This document shows positions 21,529 to 22,181 of a stretch of DNA of 22,181 bases, one piece after another. Positions within the stretch are counted from its first letter, which is position 1. Each line of letters starts with the position of its first letter. Source of the DNA: Hypsibius dujardini. Its lineage: Eukaryota; Tardigrada; Eutardigrada; Parachela; Hypsibiidae. The position numbers were made by a program, and so were the translations under genes. The stretch covers positions 1 to 22,181 of the forward strand of contig LRSR01013021.1 in NCBI GenBank assembly GCA_001579985.1, in the 5' to 3' direction. Below the pieces are notes generated by a model, which saw only the letters and a list, made by a program, of their open reading frames with translations, did no database searches and was not told the DNA's origin.

Positions 21529-21870
21529 GCCATACATTAGACAGACAGCCAGACAGACAGACAGACAGACAGACAGACAGCCATACGGATTGGCATTTTC
21601 GGTGGACAGACAAAGTAAGCTGACAGACACAAAAGCCGAGACACGCGACACAGGCAGGCAGCGTAAAAAGTCAATCTAATTGTGGCAACAAACTTTATTC
21701 CATTTCCGGGAGAGAGTTTAGAGGCAGACAGGCAGCCTACTTACCACAGTTCATCTCGTCACTCCCGTCCAAACAGTCCACAAAGTGATTACACAAACTC
21801 TGCGGTGGGATGCATTTCCCGTCCGGACATTGGTGTTCGTCGGTTCCACAACGGCTGCTGTTTTCTTGAC
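94..21870 (-). CDS. LRP1: LRP1-type low-density-lipoprotein-receptor-related protein, 5'-partial, 43 exons
   Basis: Giant type I membrane endocytic receptor. Exons: 21870-21745, 21222-21106, 20965-20789, 19830-19684, 19526-19380, 19243-19089, 18456-18399, 18273-18185, 18103-17988, 17333-17157, 17022-16875, 16442-16346, 16183-16055, 15708-15484, 15085-14219, 13500-13366, 13299-13170, 13089-12811, 12639-11766, 11454-10958, 10546-10257, 10193-9961, 9497-9219, 9159-8997, 8935-8783, 8708-8643, 8571-8381, 8220-7533, 7188-6947, 6843-6684, 6573-6088, 5786-5280, 5220-5148, 4911-4479, 4192-3790, 3466-3287, 3224-3014, 2919-2701, 2601-2368, 1789-1428, 1376-1283, 664-451, 360-94. All junctions are GT/AG with matching phase. 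The joined reading frame (10,838 nt) has no internal stop. It holds 23 LDLa repeats, 6 YWTD propellers, 20 EGF modules, one transmembrane helix and a tail with NPMF and NPIY. The order matches LRP1 from late cluster II to the C-terminus, and local stretches such as [16 protein letters not shown] and DVDVFED also match. LRP2 (megalin) is less likely because its C-terminal EGF array and tail differ. The N-terminus and cluster I lie outside the window. Confidence 0.95.
238..249 (-). other. LRP1: NPIY, distal NPxY motif
   Basis: NPIY preceded by VAFA, aligning with the distal NPVY of LRP1. A Leu-Leu pair lies about 20 residues further on (180-175). In LRP1 these motifs recruit endocytic and signalling adaptors. 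Confidence 0.9.
313..324 (-). other. LRP1: NPMF, membrane-proximal NPxY-type motif
   Basis: Occupies the position of the first NPxY of the LRP1 tail (NPTY in vertebrates) but ends in Phe. PTB-domain adaptors of the Dab and Fe65 type can accept NPxF; phosphotyrosine-dependent partners such as Shc cannot. The partner list is inference. Confidence 0.85.
451..664 (-). CDS. LRP1: LRP1 exon w42: EGF 10 end, transmembrane helix, start of tail
   Basis: [10 protein letters not shown] closes the last EGF. An acidic, Thr-rich stalk follows, then the hydrophobic segment at 567-496 and the stop-transfer KRRSR. The exon ends [10 protein letters not shown], which resembles AKGFQHQRM after the LRP1 membrane helix. 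Acceptor ctccgcag, donor GTAAGG, phase 0. Confidence 0.94.
496..567 (-). other. LRP1: Transmembrane helix of LRP1
   Basis: About 24 hydrophobic residues, [20 protein letters not shown] then TFAW, followed by the basic KRRSR stop-transfer. The extracellular side is rich in Thr, Glu and Asp. This sets the receptor as type I, with the N-terminal modules outside the cell. Confidence 0.95.
721..895. repeat. CTGT/CTGC simple-repeat tract in intron w41-w42
   Basis: Degenerate run of ctgtctgc, ctgcctg and ctgtcagt units in the 618-bp intron 665-1282. The rest of the intron (about 900-1282) is unremarkable, apart from a short ctctctctctc near 910. All reading frames through it give only Cys-Leu-Ser-Val type repeats. 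Confidence 0.9.
1283..1376 (-). CDS. LRP1: LRP1 exon w41: membrane-proximal EGF 10, first part
   Basis: A 94-nt exon encoding [18 protein letters not shown] and [11 protein letters not shown]. The upstream intron is only 51 bp and its acceptor acatag has a poor pyrimidine tract. The donor is GTAAGT. Phase agrees with both neighbours. Confidence 0.88.
1428..1789 (-). CDS. LRP1: LRP1 exon w40: membrane-proximal EGF 6-9
   Basis: FKGDKC closes EGF 6. EGF 7 is [35 protein letters not shown] 8 is [31 protein letters not shown] 9 is [34 protein letters not shown]. Acceptor ctcgttgcag; donor GTGAAA. Confidence 0.92.
1937..2338. repeat. GACA repeat with an internal higher-order duplication, intron w39-w40
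   Basis: (GACA)n core around 2105-2186, flanked by two diverged copies of one block of about 70-80 bp at about 1981-2060 and 2213-2282 (shared words: atagacaggt, gagaagcaga, atctgatt, gcagagagacaga). It fills most of intron 1790-2367. The remaining 1790-1936 shows nothing distinctive. Confidence 0.9.
2368..2601 (-). CDS. LRP1: LRP1 exon w39: membrane-proximal EGF 4-6
   Basis: [10 protein letters not shown] closes EGF 4. EGF 5 is [33 protein letters not shown] 6 is [20 protein letters not shown]. Acceptor ttgactttcag; the donor GTACGT is the GT that keeps the frame to FKGDKC. Confidence 0.92.
2701..2919 (-). CDS. LRP1: LRP1 exon w38: membrane-proximal EGF 2-4
   Basis: [10 protein letters not shown] closes EGF 2. 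EGF 3 is [28 protein letters not shown] 4 begins [20 protein letters not shown]. Donor GTAAGT splits an Ala codon. Confidence 0.93.
3014..3224 (-). CDS. LRP1: LRP1 exon w37: membrane-proximal EGF 1 and 2
   Basis: EGF 1 is [40 protein letters not shown] 2 begins [20 protein letters not shown] and continues in w38. Acceptor gaatttgcag, donor GTAAGT. Confidence 0.93.
3287..3466 (-). CDS. LRP1: LRP1 exon w36: end of propeller F
   Basis: Encodes [19 protein letters not shown] and [20 protein letters not shown], closing at VQEKKQNRQ. Vertebrate LRP1 has KPFDVDVFEDYIYG at this place. Acceptor tggtatag; donor GTAAGA, phase 1. Confidence 0.94.
3598..3745. repeat. CACAGA/CACAGG hexanucleotide repeat, intron w35-w36
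   Basis: Alternating gacacaggcaca and gacacagacaca units fill the centre of the 323-bp intron 3467-3789. Translations give only His-Arg or Cys-Val repeats and are not genes. Confidence 0.93.
3790..4192 (-). CDS. LRP1: LRP1 exon w35: propeller F blades
   Basis: Encodes [55 protein letters not shown] and KHSIF. Acceptor ttttgacag, donor GTAAGG. The sequence matches the propeller just before the LRP1 membrane-proximal EGF array. Confidence 0.95.
4479..4911 (-). CDS. LRP1: LRP1 exon w34: LDLa 11 end, EGF, start of propeller F and basic cleavage site
   Basis: [13 protein letters not shown] closes cluster IV. One EGF follows ([27 protein letters not shown]). Propeller F opens with [24 protein letters not shown] falls where LRP1 has its furin site. 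Acceptor tttccag, donor GTATAG, phase 0. Confidence 0.94.
4512..4529 (-). other. LRP1: Furin-like basic cleavage site KKRKER
   Basis: Codons for KKRKER followed by ADFDR. RKER fits the minimal R-x-x-R furin pattern. It sits between the first blade of propeller F and the RGLAVDW blade, the same place as RHRR in vertebrate LRP1, whose cleavage yields an extracellular chain and a membrane chain. The C-terminal chain here would hold most of propeller F, ten EGFs, the membrane helix and the tail. Confidence 0.65.
4990..5085. repeat. CTGT repeat, intron w33-w34
   Basis: Nearly pure (ctgt)n around 5000-5075 in the 236-bp intron 4912-5147, decaying to tttgtctgt variants. Confidence 0.93.
5148..5220 (-). 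CDS. LRP1: LRP1 exon w33: LDLa 11 of cluster IV, first half
   Basis: A 73-nt exon encoding [14 protein letters not shown] and [10 protein letters not shown]. Only three residues lie between the first and second cysteines, which is short for an LDLa repeat. Acceptor atattcag, donor GTAAGT. It joins in phase to w34. Confidence 0.9.
5280..5786 (-). CDS. LRP1: LRP1 exon w32: LDLa 6-10 of cluster IV
   Basis: [10 protein letters not shown] closes LDLa 6. Four complete repeats follow: [24 protein letters not shown] and CFPDRFRC, each with a CDG..DC..SDE core. Acceptor tttcacag, donor GTAAGT. Phase 1 at both ends. Confidence 0.96.
5854..6012. repeat. CAGA/CAGG repeat, intron w31-w32
   Basis: (cacaga)n passes into (caga)n and then about fifteen caggs in a row around 5940-6000. 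It fills half of the 301-bp intron 5787-6087; the rest of the intron shows nothing. Confidence 0.93.
6088..6573 (-). CDS. LRP1: LRP1 exon w31: LDLa 3-6 of cluster IV
   Basis: Four LDLa repeats in one exon: CLASQFKC to [22 protein letters not shown] to [26 protein letters not shown] to [25 protein letters not shown] into the next exon. Acceptor ttattgcag; donor GTTGGT is atypical. Exon/module correspondence is lost here, in contrast to w1-w3. Confidence 0.93.
6684..6843 (-). CDS. LRP1: LRP1 exon w30: LDLa 1 end and LDLa 2 of cluster IV
   Basis: GFDELNNC completes LDLa 1 (Phe where most repeats have Ser). LDLa 2 is [14 protein letters not shown] to [14 protein letters not shown]. The acceptor tattcaaag has a weak pyrimidine tract; it is the site that restores the frame and the Cys spacing. 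Confidence 0.88.
6947..7188 (-). CDS. LRP1: LRP1 exon w29: EGF and LDLa 1 of cluster IV
   Basis: [37 protein letters not shown]. LDLa 1 of cluster IV starts [20 protein letters not shown] and ends at CGD. Acceptor ctatttacag, donor GTAAGT, phase 0. Confidence 0.94.
7221..7460. repeat. Degenerate CTGT/CTGG repeat, intron w28-w29
   Basis: Old, diverged ctgtctg, ctggctg and gcctgcctg units through the middle of the 344-bp intron 7189-7532. No coding signal in either strand. Confidence 0.85.
7533..8220 (-). CDS. LRP1: LRP1 exon w28: propeller E
   Basis: Carries nearly the whole propeller after cluster III. Blades contain [52 protein letters not shown] and [10 protein letters not shown]. It closes with [16 protein letters not shown]. 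The order and wording are very close to vertebrate LRP1 ([15 protein letters not shown] as I recall). Acceptor ttcttctag, donor GTAAGC. Confidence 0.96.
8258..8356. repeat. GACA repeat, intron w27-w28
   Basis: Nearly pure (gaca)n with a few caaa interruptions in the 160-bp intron 8221-8380. It lies within 40 bp of both splice sites. Confidence 0.93.
8381..8571 (-). CDS. LRP1: LRP1 exon w27: EGF-CA end and start of propeller E
   Basis: [15 protein letters not shown] closes the EGF-CA. Propeller E opens with [16 protein letters not shown] and [12 protein letters not shown]. Vertebrate LRP1 has NAVALDFDYREQ at this place. Acceptor ctctgcag, donor GTACAA, phase 0. Confidence 0.92.
8643..8708 (-). 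CDS. LRP1: LRP1 exon w26: calcium-binding EGF, first half
   Basis: A 66-nt exon encoding [14 protein letters not shown] and then [10 protein letters not shown] across the junction. It has the calcium-binding D-x-N-E-C start and the C-x-N-x4-Y-x-C Asn-hydroxylation pattern of EGF-CA modules. Acceptor ttttttcag, donor GTAAGA. Confidence 0.93.
8783..8935 (-). CDS. LRP1: LRP1 exon w25: LDLa 9 end and EGF
   Basis: GDMSDEIYC closes LDLa 9. An EGF-like module follows ([29 protein letters not shown]). Acceptor tcacag, donor GTAAGG. The last base starts the Asp codon of the next module. Confidence 0.92.
8997..9159 (-). CDS. LRP1: LRP1 exon w24: LDLa 8 end and 9 of cluster III
   Basis: [10 protein letters not shown] closes LDLa 8. 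A Cys-poor linker follows, then LDLa 9 ([25 protein letters not shown]). Both flanking introns are about 60 bp and leave no room for a missed exon, so cluster III has nine repeats. Confidence 0.92.
9219..9497 (-). CDS. LRP1: LRP1 exon w23: LDLa 6 end, 7 and 8 start of cluster III
   Basis: [18 protein letters not shown] closes LDLa 6. LDLa 7 is [17 protein letters not shown] to DSSDETEGC. LDLa 8 begins [20 protein letters not shown]. Acceptor tgttcgtag, donor GTAAGT. Phase 0 at both ends. Confidence 0.93.
9570..9845. repeat. CTGT repeat with a duplicated block, intron w22-w23
   Basis: ctgt/ctct-rich tract in the 463-bp intron 9498-9960. A block containing aagccggtgcgtct or gagccggtgcgtct occurs at about 9627-9640 and 9742-9755, an offset near 115 bp. 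The rest of the intron shows nothing. Confidence 0.88.
9961..10193 (-). CDS. LRP1: LRP1 exon w22: LDLa 4 end, 5 and 6 start of cluster III
   Basis: GDYFDEQNC closes LDLa 4. LDLa 5 is [16 protein letters not shown] to DHSDEENC. LDLa 6 starts [19 protein letters not shown]. Acceptor tgcattcag, donor GTAAAA, phase 0. Confidence 0.93.
10257..10546 (-). CDS. LRP1: LRP1 exon w21: LDLa 2-4 of cluster III
   Basis: Completes LDLa 2 ([12 protein letters not shown]), encodes LDLa 3 (CDDSEFRC to DSSDEIGC) and most of LDLa 4, which has an extended first loop ([13 protein letters not shown]). Vertebrate LRP1 also has an extended fourth repeat in this cluster. Donor GTAGGT splits the fifth Cys codon. Confidence 0.93.
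10736..10935. repeat. GACA/CAGG repeat, intron w20-w21
   Basis: (gaca)n, then (cagg)n with cagaaag spacers, then (gaca)n again, plus a duplicated agaggctta (10874 and 10886). It lies in the 411-bp intron 10547-10957, which otherwise holds nothing recognisable. Confidence 0.92.
10958..11454 (-). CDS. LRP1: LRP1 exon w20: end of propeller D, EGF, first LDLa repeats of cluster III
   Basis: Encodes [17 protein letters not shown] and QPMGIVAV, then an EGF ([14 protein letters not shown]). LDLa 1 of cluster III follows ([15 protein letters not shown] to [11 protein letters not shown]). LDLa 2 starts CPAGFISC and continues in w21. Acceptor attttgcag, donor GTAAGA. Confidence 0.95.
11503..11740. repeat. 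GACA repeat, intron w19-w20
   Basis: Fills nearly all of the 311-bp intron 11455-11765, with a pure (gaca)n core about 11620-11660 and cagccagccag and caggcagg variants. Confidence 0.93.
11766..12639 (-). CDS. LRP1: LRP1 exon w19: end of propeller C, EGF, most of propeller D
   Basis: Longest exon. [15 protein letters not shown] closes propeller C. The EGF is [29 protein letters not shown]. Propeller D then begins with [18 protein letters not shown] and has blades containing [25 protein letters not shown] and [18 protein letters not shown]. Acceptor ctatttag, donor GTACCT. Confidence 0.95.
12709..12756. repeat. CTGT repeat, intron w18-w19
   Basis: Pure (tgtc)n of about eleven units in the 171-bp intron 12640-12810. 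The TAAATAAATAAA just before it belongs to the same intron. Confidence 0.94.
12811..13089 (-). CDS. LRP1: LRP1 exon w18: propeller C blades
   Basis: Encodes [39 protein letters not shown] and NYVYWTD. Acceptor ttatgtacag, donor GTAAGT. Confidence 0.93.
13170..13299 (-). CDS. LRP1: LRP1 exon w17: propeller C blade
   Basis: Encodes [19 protein letters not shown] and [11 protein letters not shown]. Acceptor tccttttttag. The donor GTTCGT is non-consensus, but it is the only one that joins in frame to LIFWSD. Confidence 0.9.
13366..13500 (-). CDS. LRP1: LRP1 exon w16: propeller C blade
   Basis: Encodes [20 protein letters not shown] and [11 protein letters not shown]. Acceptor gctgttttag, donor GTAAGT. 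Phase 1 at both ends. Confidence 0.9.
13581..13874. repeat. GGTACC-rich satellite, 17-bp tandem unit, intron w15-w16
   Basis: Tandem array built from accattggtaccgtgct units: perfect 17-bp copies about 13796-13870, and more diverged ggtacc(a/g)tg(g/a) units before that. Units contain the palindromes ggtacc and ccatgg, so the array has strong dyad symmetry. It sits in the 718-bp intron 13501-14218; the AT-rich remainder (13880-14218) shows nothing coding. Confidence 0.92.
14219..15085 (-). CDS. LRP1: LRP1 exon w15: propeller B, EGF and start of propeller C
   Basis: Long exon. It completes propeller B with degenerate YWTD positions (VFVAFA, IVAWADI, RLFWISR, LLVAVG). It then encodes an EGF module ([25 protein letters not shown]) and opens propeller C with [18 protein letters not shown]. 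Acceptor tttttaacag; the donor GTAATA follows DFEA. Confidence 0.92.
15086..15483. repeat. GACA repeat filling intron w14-w15
   Basis: The 398-bp intron contains degenerate and pure (gaca)n from about 15150 to 15432, with the purest stretch at 15293-15365. Short flanks next to the splice sites are unique. Confidence 0.92.
15484..15708 (-). CDS. LRP1: LRP1 exon w14: start of propeller B
   Basis: Encodes [16 protein letters not shown], then a blade with [18 protein letters not shown]. Acceptor ttttttacag, donor GTTCGC. Phase 1 at both ends. Confidence 0.9.
15709..16054 (-). other. Intron w13-w14 without recognisable content
   Basis: A 346-bp AT-rich intron. It carries a TTTTTTAC-rich acceptor end and no microsatellite of the GACA family, which is unusual among the longer introns here. 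I see no coding, RNA or mobile-element signal. Confidence 0.8.
16055..16183 (-). CDS. LRP1: LRP1 exon w13: EGF between propellers A and B
   Basis: Single EGF-like module: [22 protein letters not shown], ending SQC. The donor GTACGG is weak. The alternative GT nearby would create a stop at the junction, so this donor is preferred. Phase 1 at both ends. Confidence 0.88.
16346..16442 (-). CDS. LRP1: LRP1 exon w12: end of propeller A
   Basis: Encodes [20 protein letters not shown] and [12 protein letters not shown], the closing strand of the propeller. Acceptor gacag, donor GTCAGT. Vertebrate LRP1 has ANKWTGHNVTVVQ at this place. Confidence 0.93.
16547..16845. repeat. Degenerate GACA/CAGG repeat, intron w11-w12
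   Basis: Diverged gaca, cagg and aaca units, with poly-A interruptions, fill most of the 432-bp intron 16443-16874. Nothing else is visible in the intron. Confidence 0.88.
16875..17022 (-). CDS. LRP1: LRP1 exon w11: propeller A blade
   Basis: Encodes [33 protein letters not shown] and NSVHK. Donor GTGAGA, phase 0. The joined WIDAYSDAIH matches the WIDARSDAIY I recall in LRP1. Confidence 0.93.
17157..17333 (-). CDS. LRP1: LRP1 exon w10: propeller A blades
   Basis: Encodes [19 protein letters not shown] and WPNGLAIDF, ending RLYWIDA plus two bases. The donor GTGCGT overlaps an in-frame TAG, which splicing removes (TA joins T to give Tyr). Acceptor ttatttaacag. Confidence 0.9.
17655..17900. 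repeat. CTGT repeat, intron w9-w10
   Basis: ctgcctgtgtgtctgtgggt grades into (ctgt)n at 17735-17800, then degenerates. It lies in the 654-bp intron 17334-17987; 17350-17640 is unique AT-rich sequence with no coding signal. Confidence 0.9.
17988..18103 (-). CDS. LRP1: LRP1 exon w9: propeller A blade
   Basis: Begins [15 protein letters not shown], so the spliced product reads [15 protein letters not shown]. This matches the NIYWVESNLDQIEVA I recall from vertebrate LRP1 and confirms the short intron. It ends [11 protein letters not shown]. The acceptor is ccttccggcag and the donor GTATGT. Confidence 0.92.
18185..18273 (-). CDS. LRP1: LRP1 exon w8: propeller A blade
   Basis: Encodes [20 protein letters not shown] followed by DWIGRNLYW. 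The donor GTAAAC comes directly after NLYW. Skipping this donor keeps the frame open into exon w9 through an 81-bp intron. Confidence 0.9.
18399..18456 (-). CDS. LRP1: LRP1 exon w7: propeller A blade fragment
   Basis: A 19-codon microexon encoding [19 protein letters not shown], which carries the YWTD-type FWSD of a propeller blade. The acceptor is ttccttgcag and the donor GTTAGT. Vertebrate LRP1 has DVVEDKIY at this place. Confidence 0.92.
18644..18749. repeat. 28-bp tandem repeat, four copies, intron w6-w7
   Basis: Unit attaaacatttgtctgtctg plus actatcat; copies start at 18644, 18672, 18700 and 18728, the last incomplete. It lies in the 632-bp intron 18457-19088. The rest of the intron (18750-19088) is unique and shows no coding signal. 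Confidence 0.95.
19089..19243 (-). CDS. LRP1: LRP1 exon w6: start of beta-propeller A
   Basis: Opens propeller A with [15 protein letters not shown] and LRNTIAIDF, which closely resembles the first blade of vertebrate LRP1's third propeller (SNRHEIRRIDL and LRNTIALDF as I recall). The donor is GTGCGT, phase 0. Confidence 0.92.
19380..19526 (-). CDS. LRP1: LRP1 exon w5: EGF-like module before propeller A
   Basis: EGF-like module: [26 protein letters not shown], ending KFTC. This is the second of the EGF pair that precedes the first of four consecutive propellers. Phase 1 at both ends. The donor is GTAAGG. The acceptor CACAG is preceded by an ACC-rich tract instead of a pure pyrimidine tract. 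Confidence 0.9.
19532..19557. repeat. GGT/GGC trinucleotide run next to the w5 acceptor
   Basis: gtggtggcggtggtggtggt and following bases. In the sense strand this is an ACC repeat running straight into the CACAG acceptor of exon w5, in place of a normal pyrimidine tract. Confidence 0.85.
19684..19830 (-). CDS. LRP1: LRP1 exon w4: EGF-like module with a serine run
   Basis: EGF-like module beginning [13 protein letters not shown] and ending [19 protein letters not shown]. The serine run is encoded largely by TCA codons (gatgatgatgat on the + strand), so it is a short coding microsatellite. Phase 1 at both ends. The acceptor is tctgcag and the donor GTAAAC. Confidence 0.9.
20322..20571. repeat. 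TGTGTC hexanucleotide array, intron w3-w4
   Basis: About 250 bp of tgtgtctg and tgtgtc units, purest at 20397-20460, in the longest intron of the window (958 bp, 19831-20788). The flanks 19870-20300 and 20575-20788 are unique and hold no supported gene. Confidence 0.95.
20789..20965 (-). CDS. LRP1: LRP1 exon w3: LDLa repeat with Thr-rich insertion
   Basis: Last LDLa of cluster [10 protein letters not shown], a long Thr/Ala/Ser-rich loop, [22 protein letters not shown]. Roughly 19 residues separate the second and third cysteines, where LDLa modules usually have about six. DGSDE is DGADE here. The acceptor is tttgtctccccag and the donor GTACGT. Phase 1 at both ends. The ending DEGPLC resembles the DEGELC I recall at the same place in vertebrate LRP1. 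Confidence 0.9.
21106..21222 (-). CDS. LRP1: LRP1 exon w2: LDLa repeat (cluster II)
   Basis: One LDLa module: CDNATEMEC, then [10 protein letters not shown], then [11 protein letters not shown]. The acceptor cttccctcccgcag is strong and the donor is GTAGGT. Phase 1 at both ends. It contains an NAT N-glycosylation sequon. Confidence 0.93.
21496..21593. repeat. CAGACA repeat with a duplicated cagccataca block, intron w1-w2
   Basis: (gaca)n interrupted by agacagccatac at about 21481, 21525 and 21577, so roughly 45-50-bp higher-order units. It lies in the 522-bp intron 21223-21744, which otherwise shows nothing. Confidence 0.9.
21745..21870 (-). CDS. LRP1: LRP1 exon w1: LDLa repeat (cluster II)
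   Basis: One complete six-cysteine LDLa module, running from CGTDEHQC to [10 protein letters not shown], with the calcium-ligand acidic tail DGSDE. The acceptor is tatatag and the donor GTAAGT. Both ends are phase 1, so this is a self-contained shufflable module. It is the first exon in the window, and its leading two bases complete a codon begun upstream. Confidence 0.9.
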
Positions 21871-22181
21871 CTATATAACAACAGTTTAGTTTGTCTATAT
21901 ACGAGTGCTCATTGTAGCAGTACTCGTACCGATGCTCCCCCCAAAGGGAAGCCTTTTTTAGCACTGACTTTACGATCTTTACGAATAAATATATATCGCC
22001 ATTTCCGGGATGCAAATAAACCTTGATTAGGTTCTTTTTTGTCTGAAATCGCTTCCACATAGCAATCGTTTGATATGATTGAAATTGAAGGAATTCATCC
22101 ATCCAGTTCGAGTATCCAAAATACTACTCCGTACATATATATAATATATATTAATTATGTATATATAAATATATTAGTTAT
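21871..22181 (-). other. Intronic AT-rich sequence upstream of exon w1
   Basis: 311 bp with no splice-consistent coding segment. The last 50 bases are almost purely A/T (tatatataatatatattaat). This is the downstream part of an intron whose other end, with the 5' part of the gene, lies beyond the window. Confidence 0.75.

Noticed and set aside
22130-22181. AT-rich TATATA stretch as a promoter
   Set aside because: It lies within an intron of a gene whose N-terminal half is still upstream, and no initiator or start exon follows.
1-22181. A mobile element carrying the GACA repeats
   Set aside because: I found no transposase, reverse transcriptase, terminal inverted repeat or target-site duplication around any of the repeat tracts.

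Overview
The window is one stretch of a single large, intron-rich animal gene on the minus strand. The gene encodes a low-density-lipoprotein-receptor-related protein of the LRP1 type. Forty-three coding exons (numbered w1 to w43 here, 5' to 3' on the minus strand) join from 21870 down to a TGA stop at 96-94. Every junction uses GT and AG, and the codon phase matches across every junction. The joined exons give about 3,611 residues. The 5' end of the gene lies beyond base 22181 and the polyadenylation site lies before base 1. I see no second gene, RNA gene or mobile-element gene on either strand.

Domain order, N- to C-terminal: three LDLa repeats (end of ligand-binding cluster II, w1-w3); two EGF-like modules (w4-w5); four YWTD beta-propellers A-D separated by single EGF modules (w6-w20); nine LDLa repeats (cluster III, w20-w24); an EGF plus a calcium-binding EGF (w25-w27); propeller E and an EGF (w27-w29); eleven LDLa repeats (cluster IV, w29-w34); one EGF; propeller F with a basic furin-like site (w34-w36); ten EGF modules (w36-w42); one transmembrane helix (w42); and a 103-residue cytoplasmic tail with NPMF, NPIY and a Leu-Leu pair (w42-w43). 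This is the order I recall for vertebrate LRP1 from the end of cluster II to the C-terminus. It differs in having one LDLa fewer in cluster III, one EGF fewer before the last propeller and three EGFs more before the membrane. The protein would be a cell-surface endocytic and signalling receptor: LDLa clusters bind ligand, propellers and EGFs release it at low pH, and tail motifs recruit adaptors.

The intron-exon structure, secreted cysteine-rich modules and LRP1 architecture indicate a metazoan. Sequence divergence and short introns (about 50-960 bp) suggest an invertebrate, but I cannot name the phylum.

Most longer introns are filled with GACA/TGTC-type simple repeats, in both orientations and often alternating from intron to intron. 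Other repeats are a 17-bp GGTACC-rich satellite, a 28-bp tandem repeat, a TGTGTC array, and a 23-bp minisatellite that begins inside the last codons of the gene. I found no novel gene system. The points worth a second look are the stop codon embedded in a minisatellite, the complementary intronic repeats, a stop-free in-frame 81-bp intron, lineage-specific module gains and losses, and the NPMF change in the tail.
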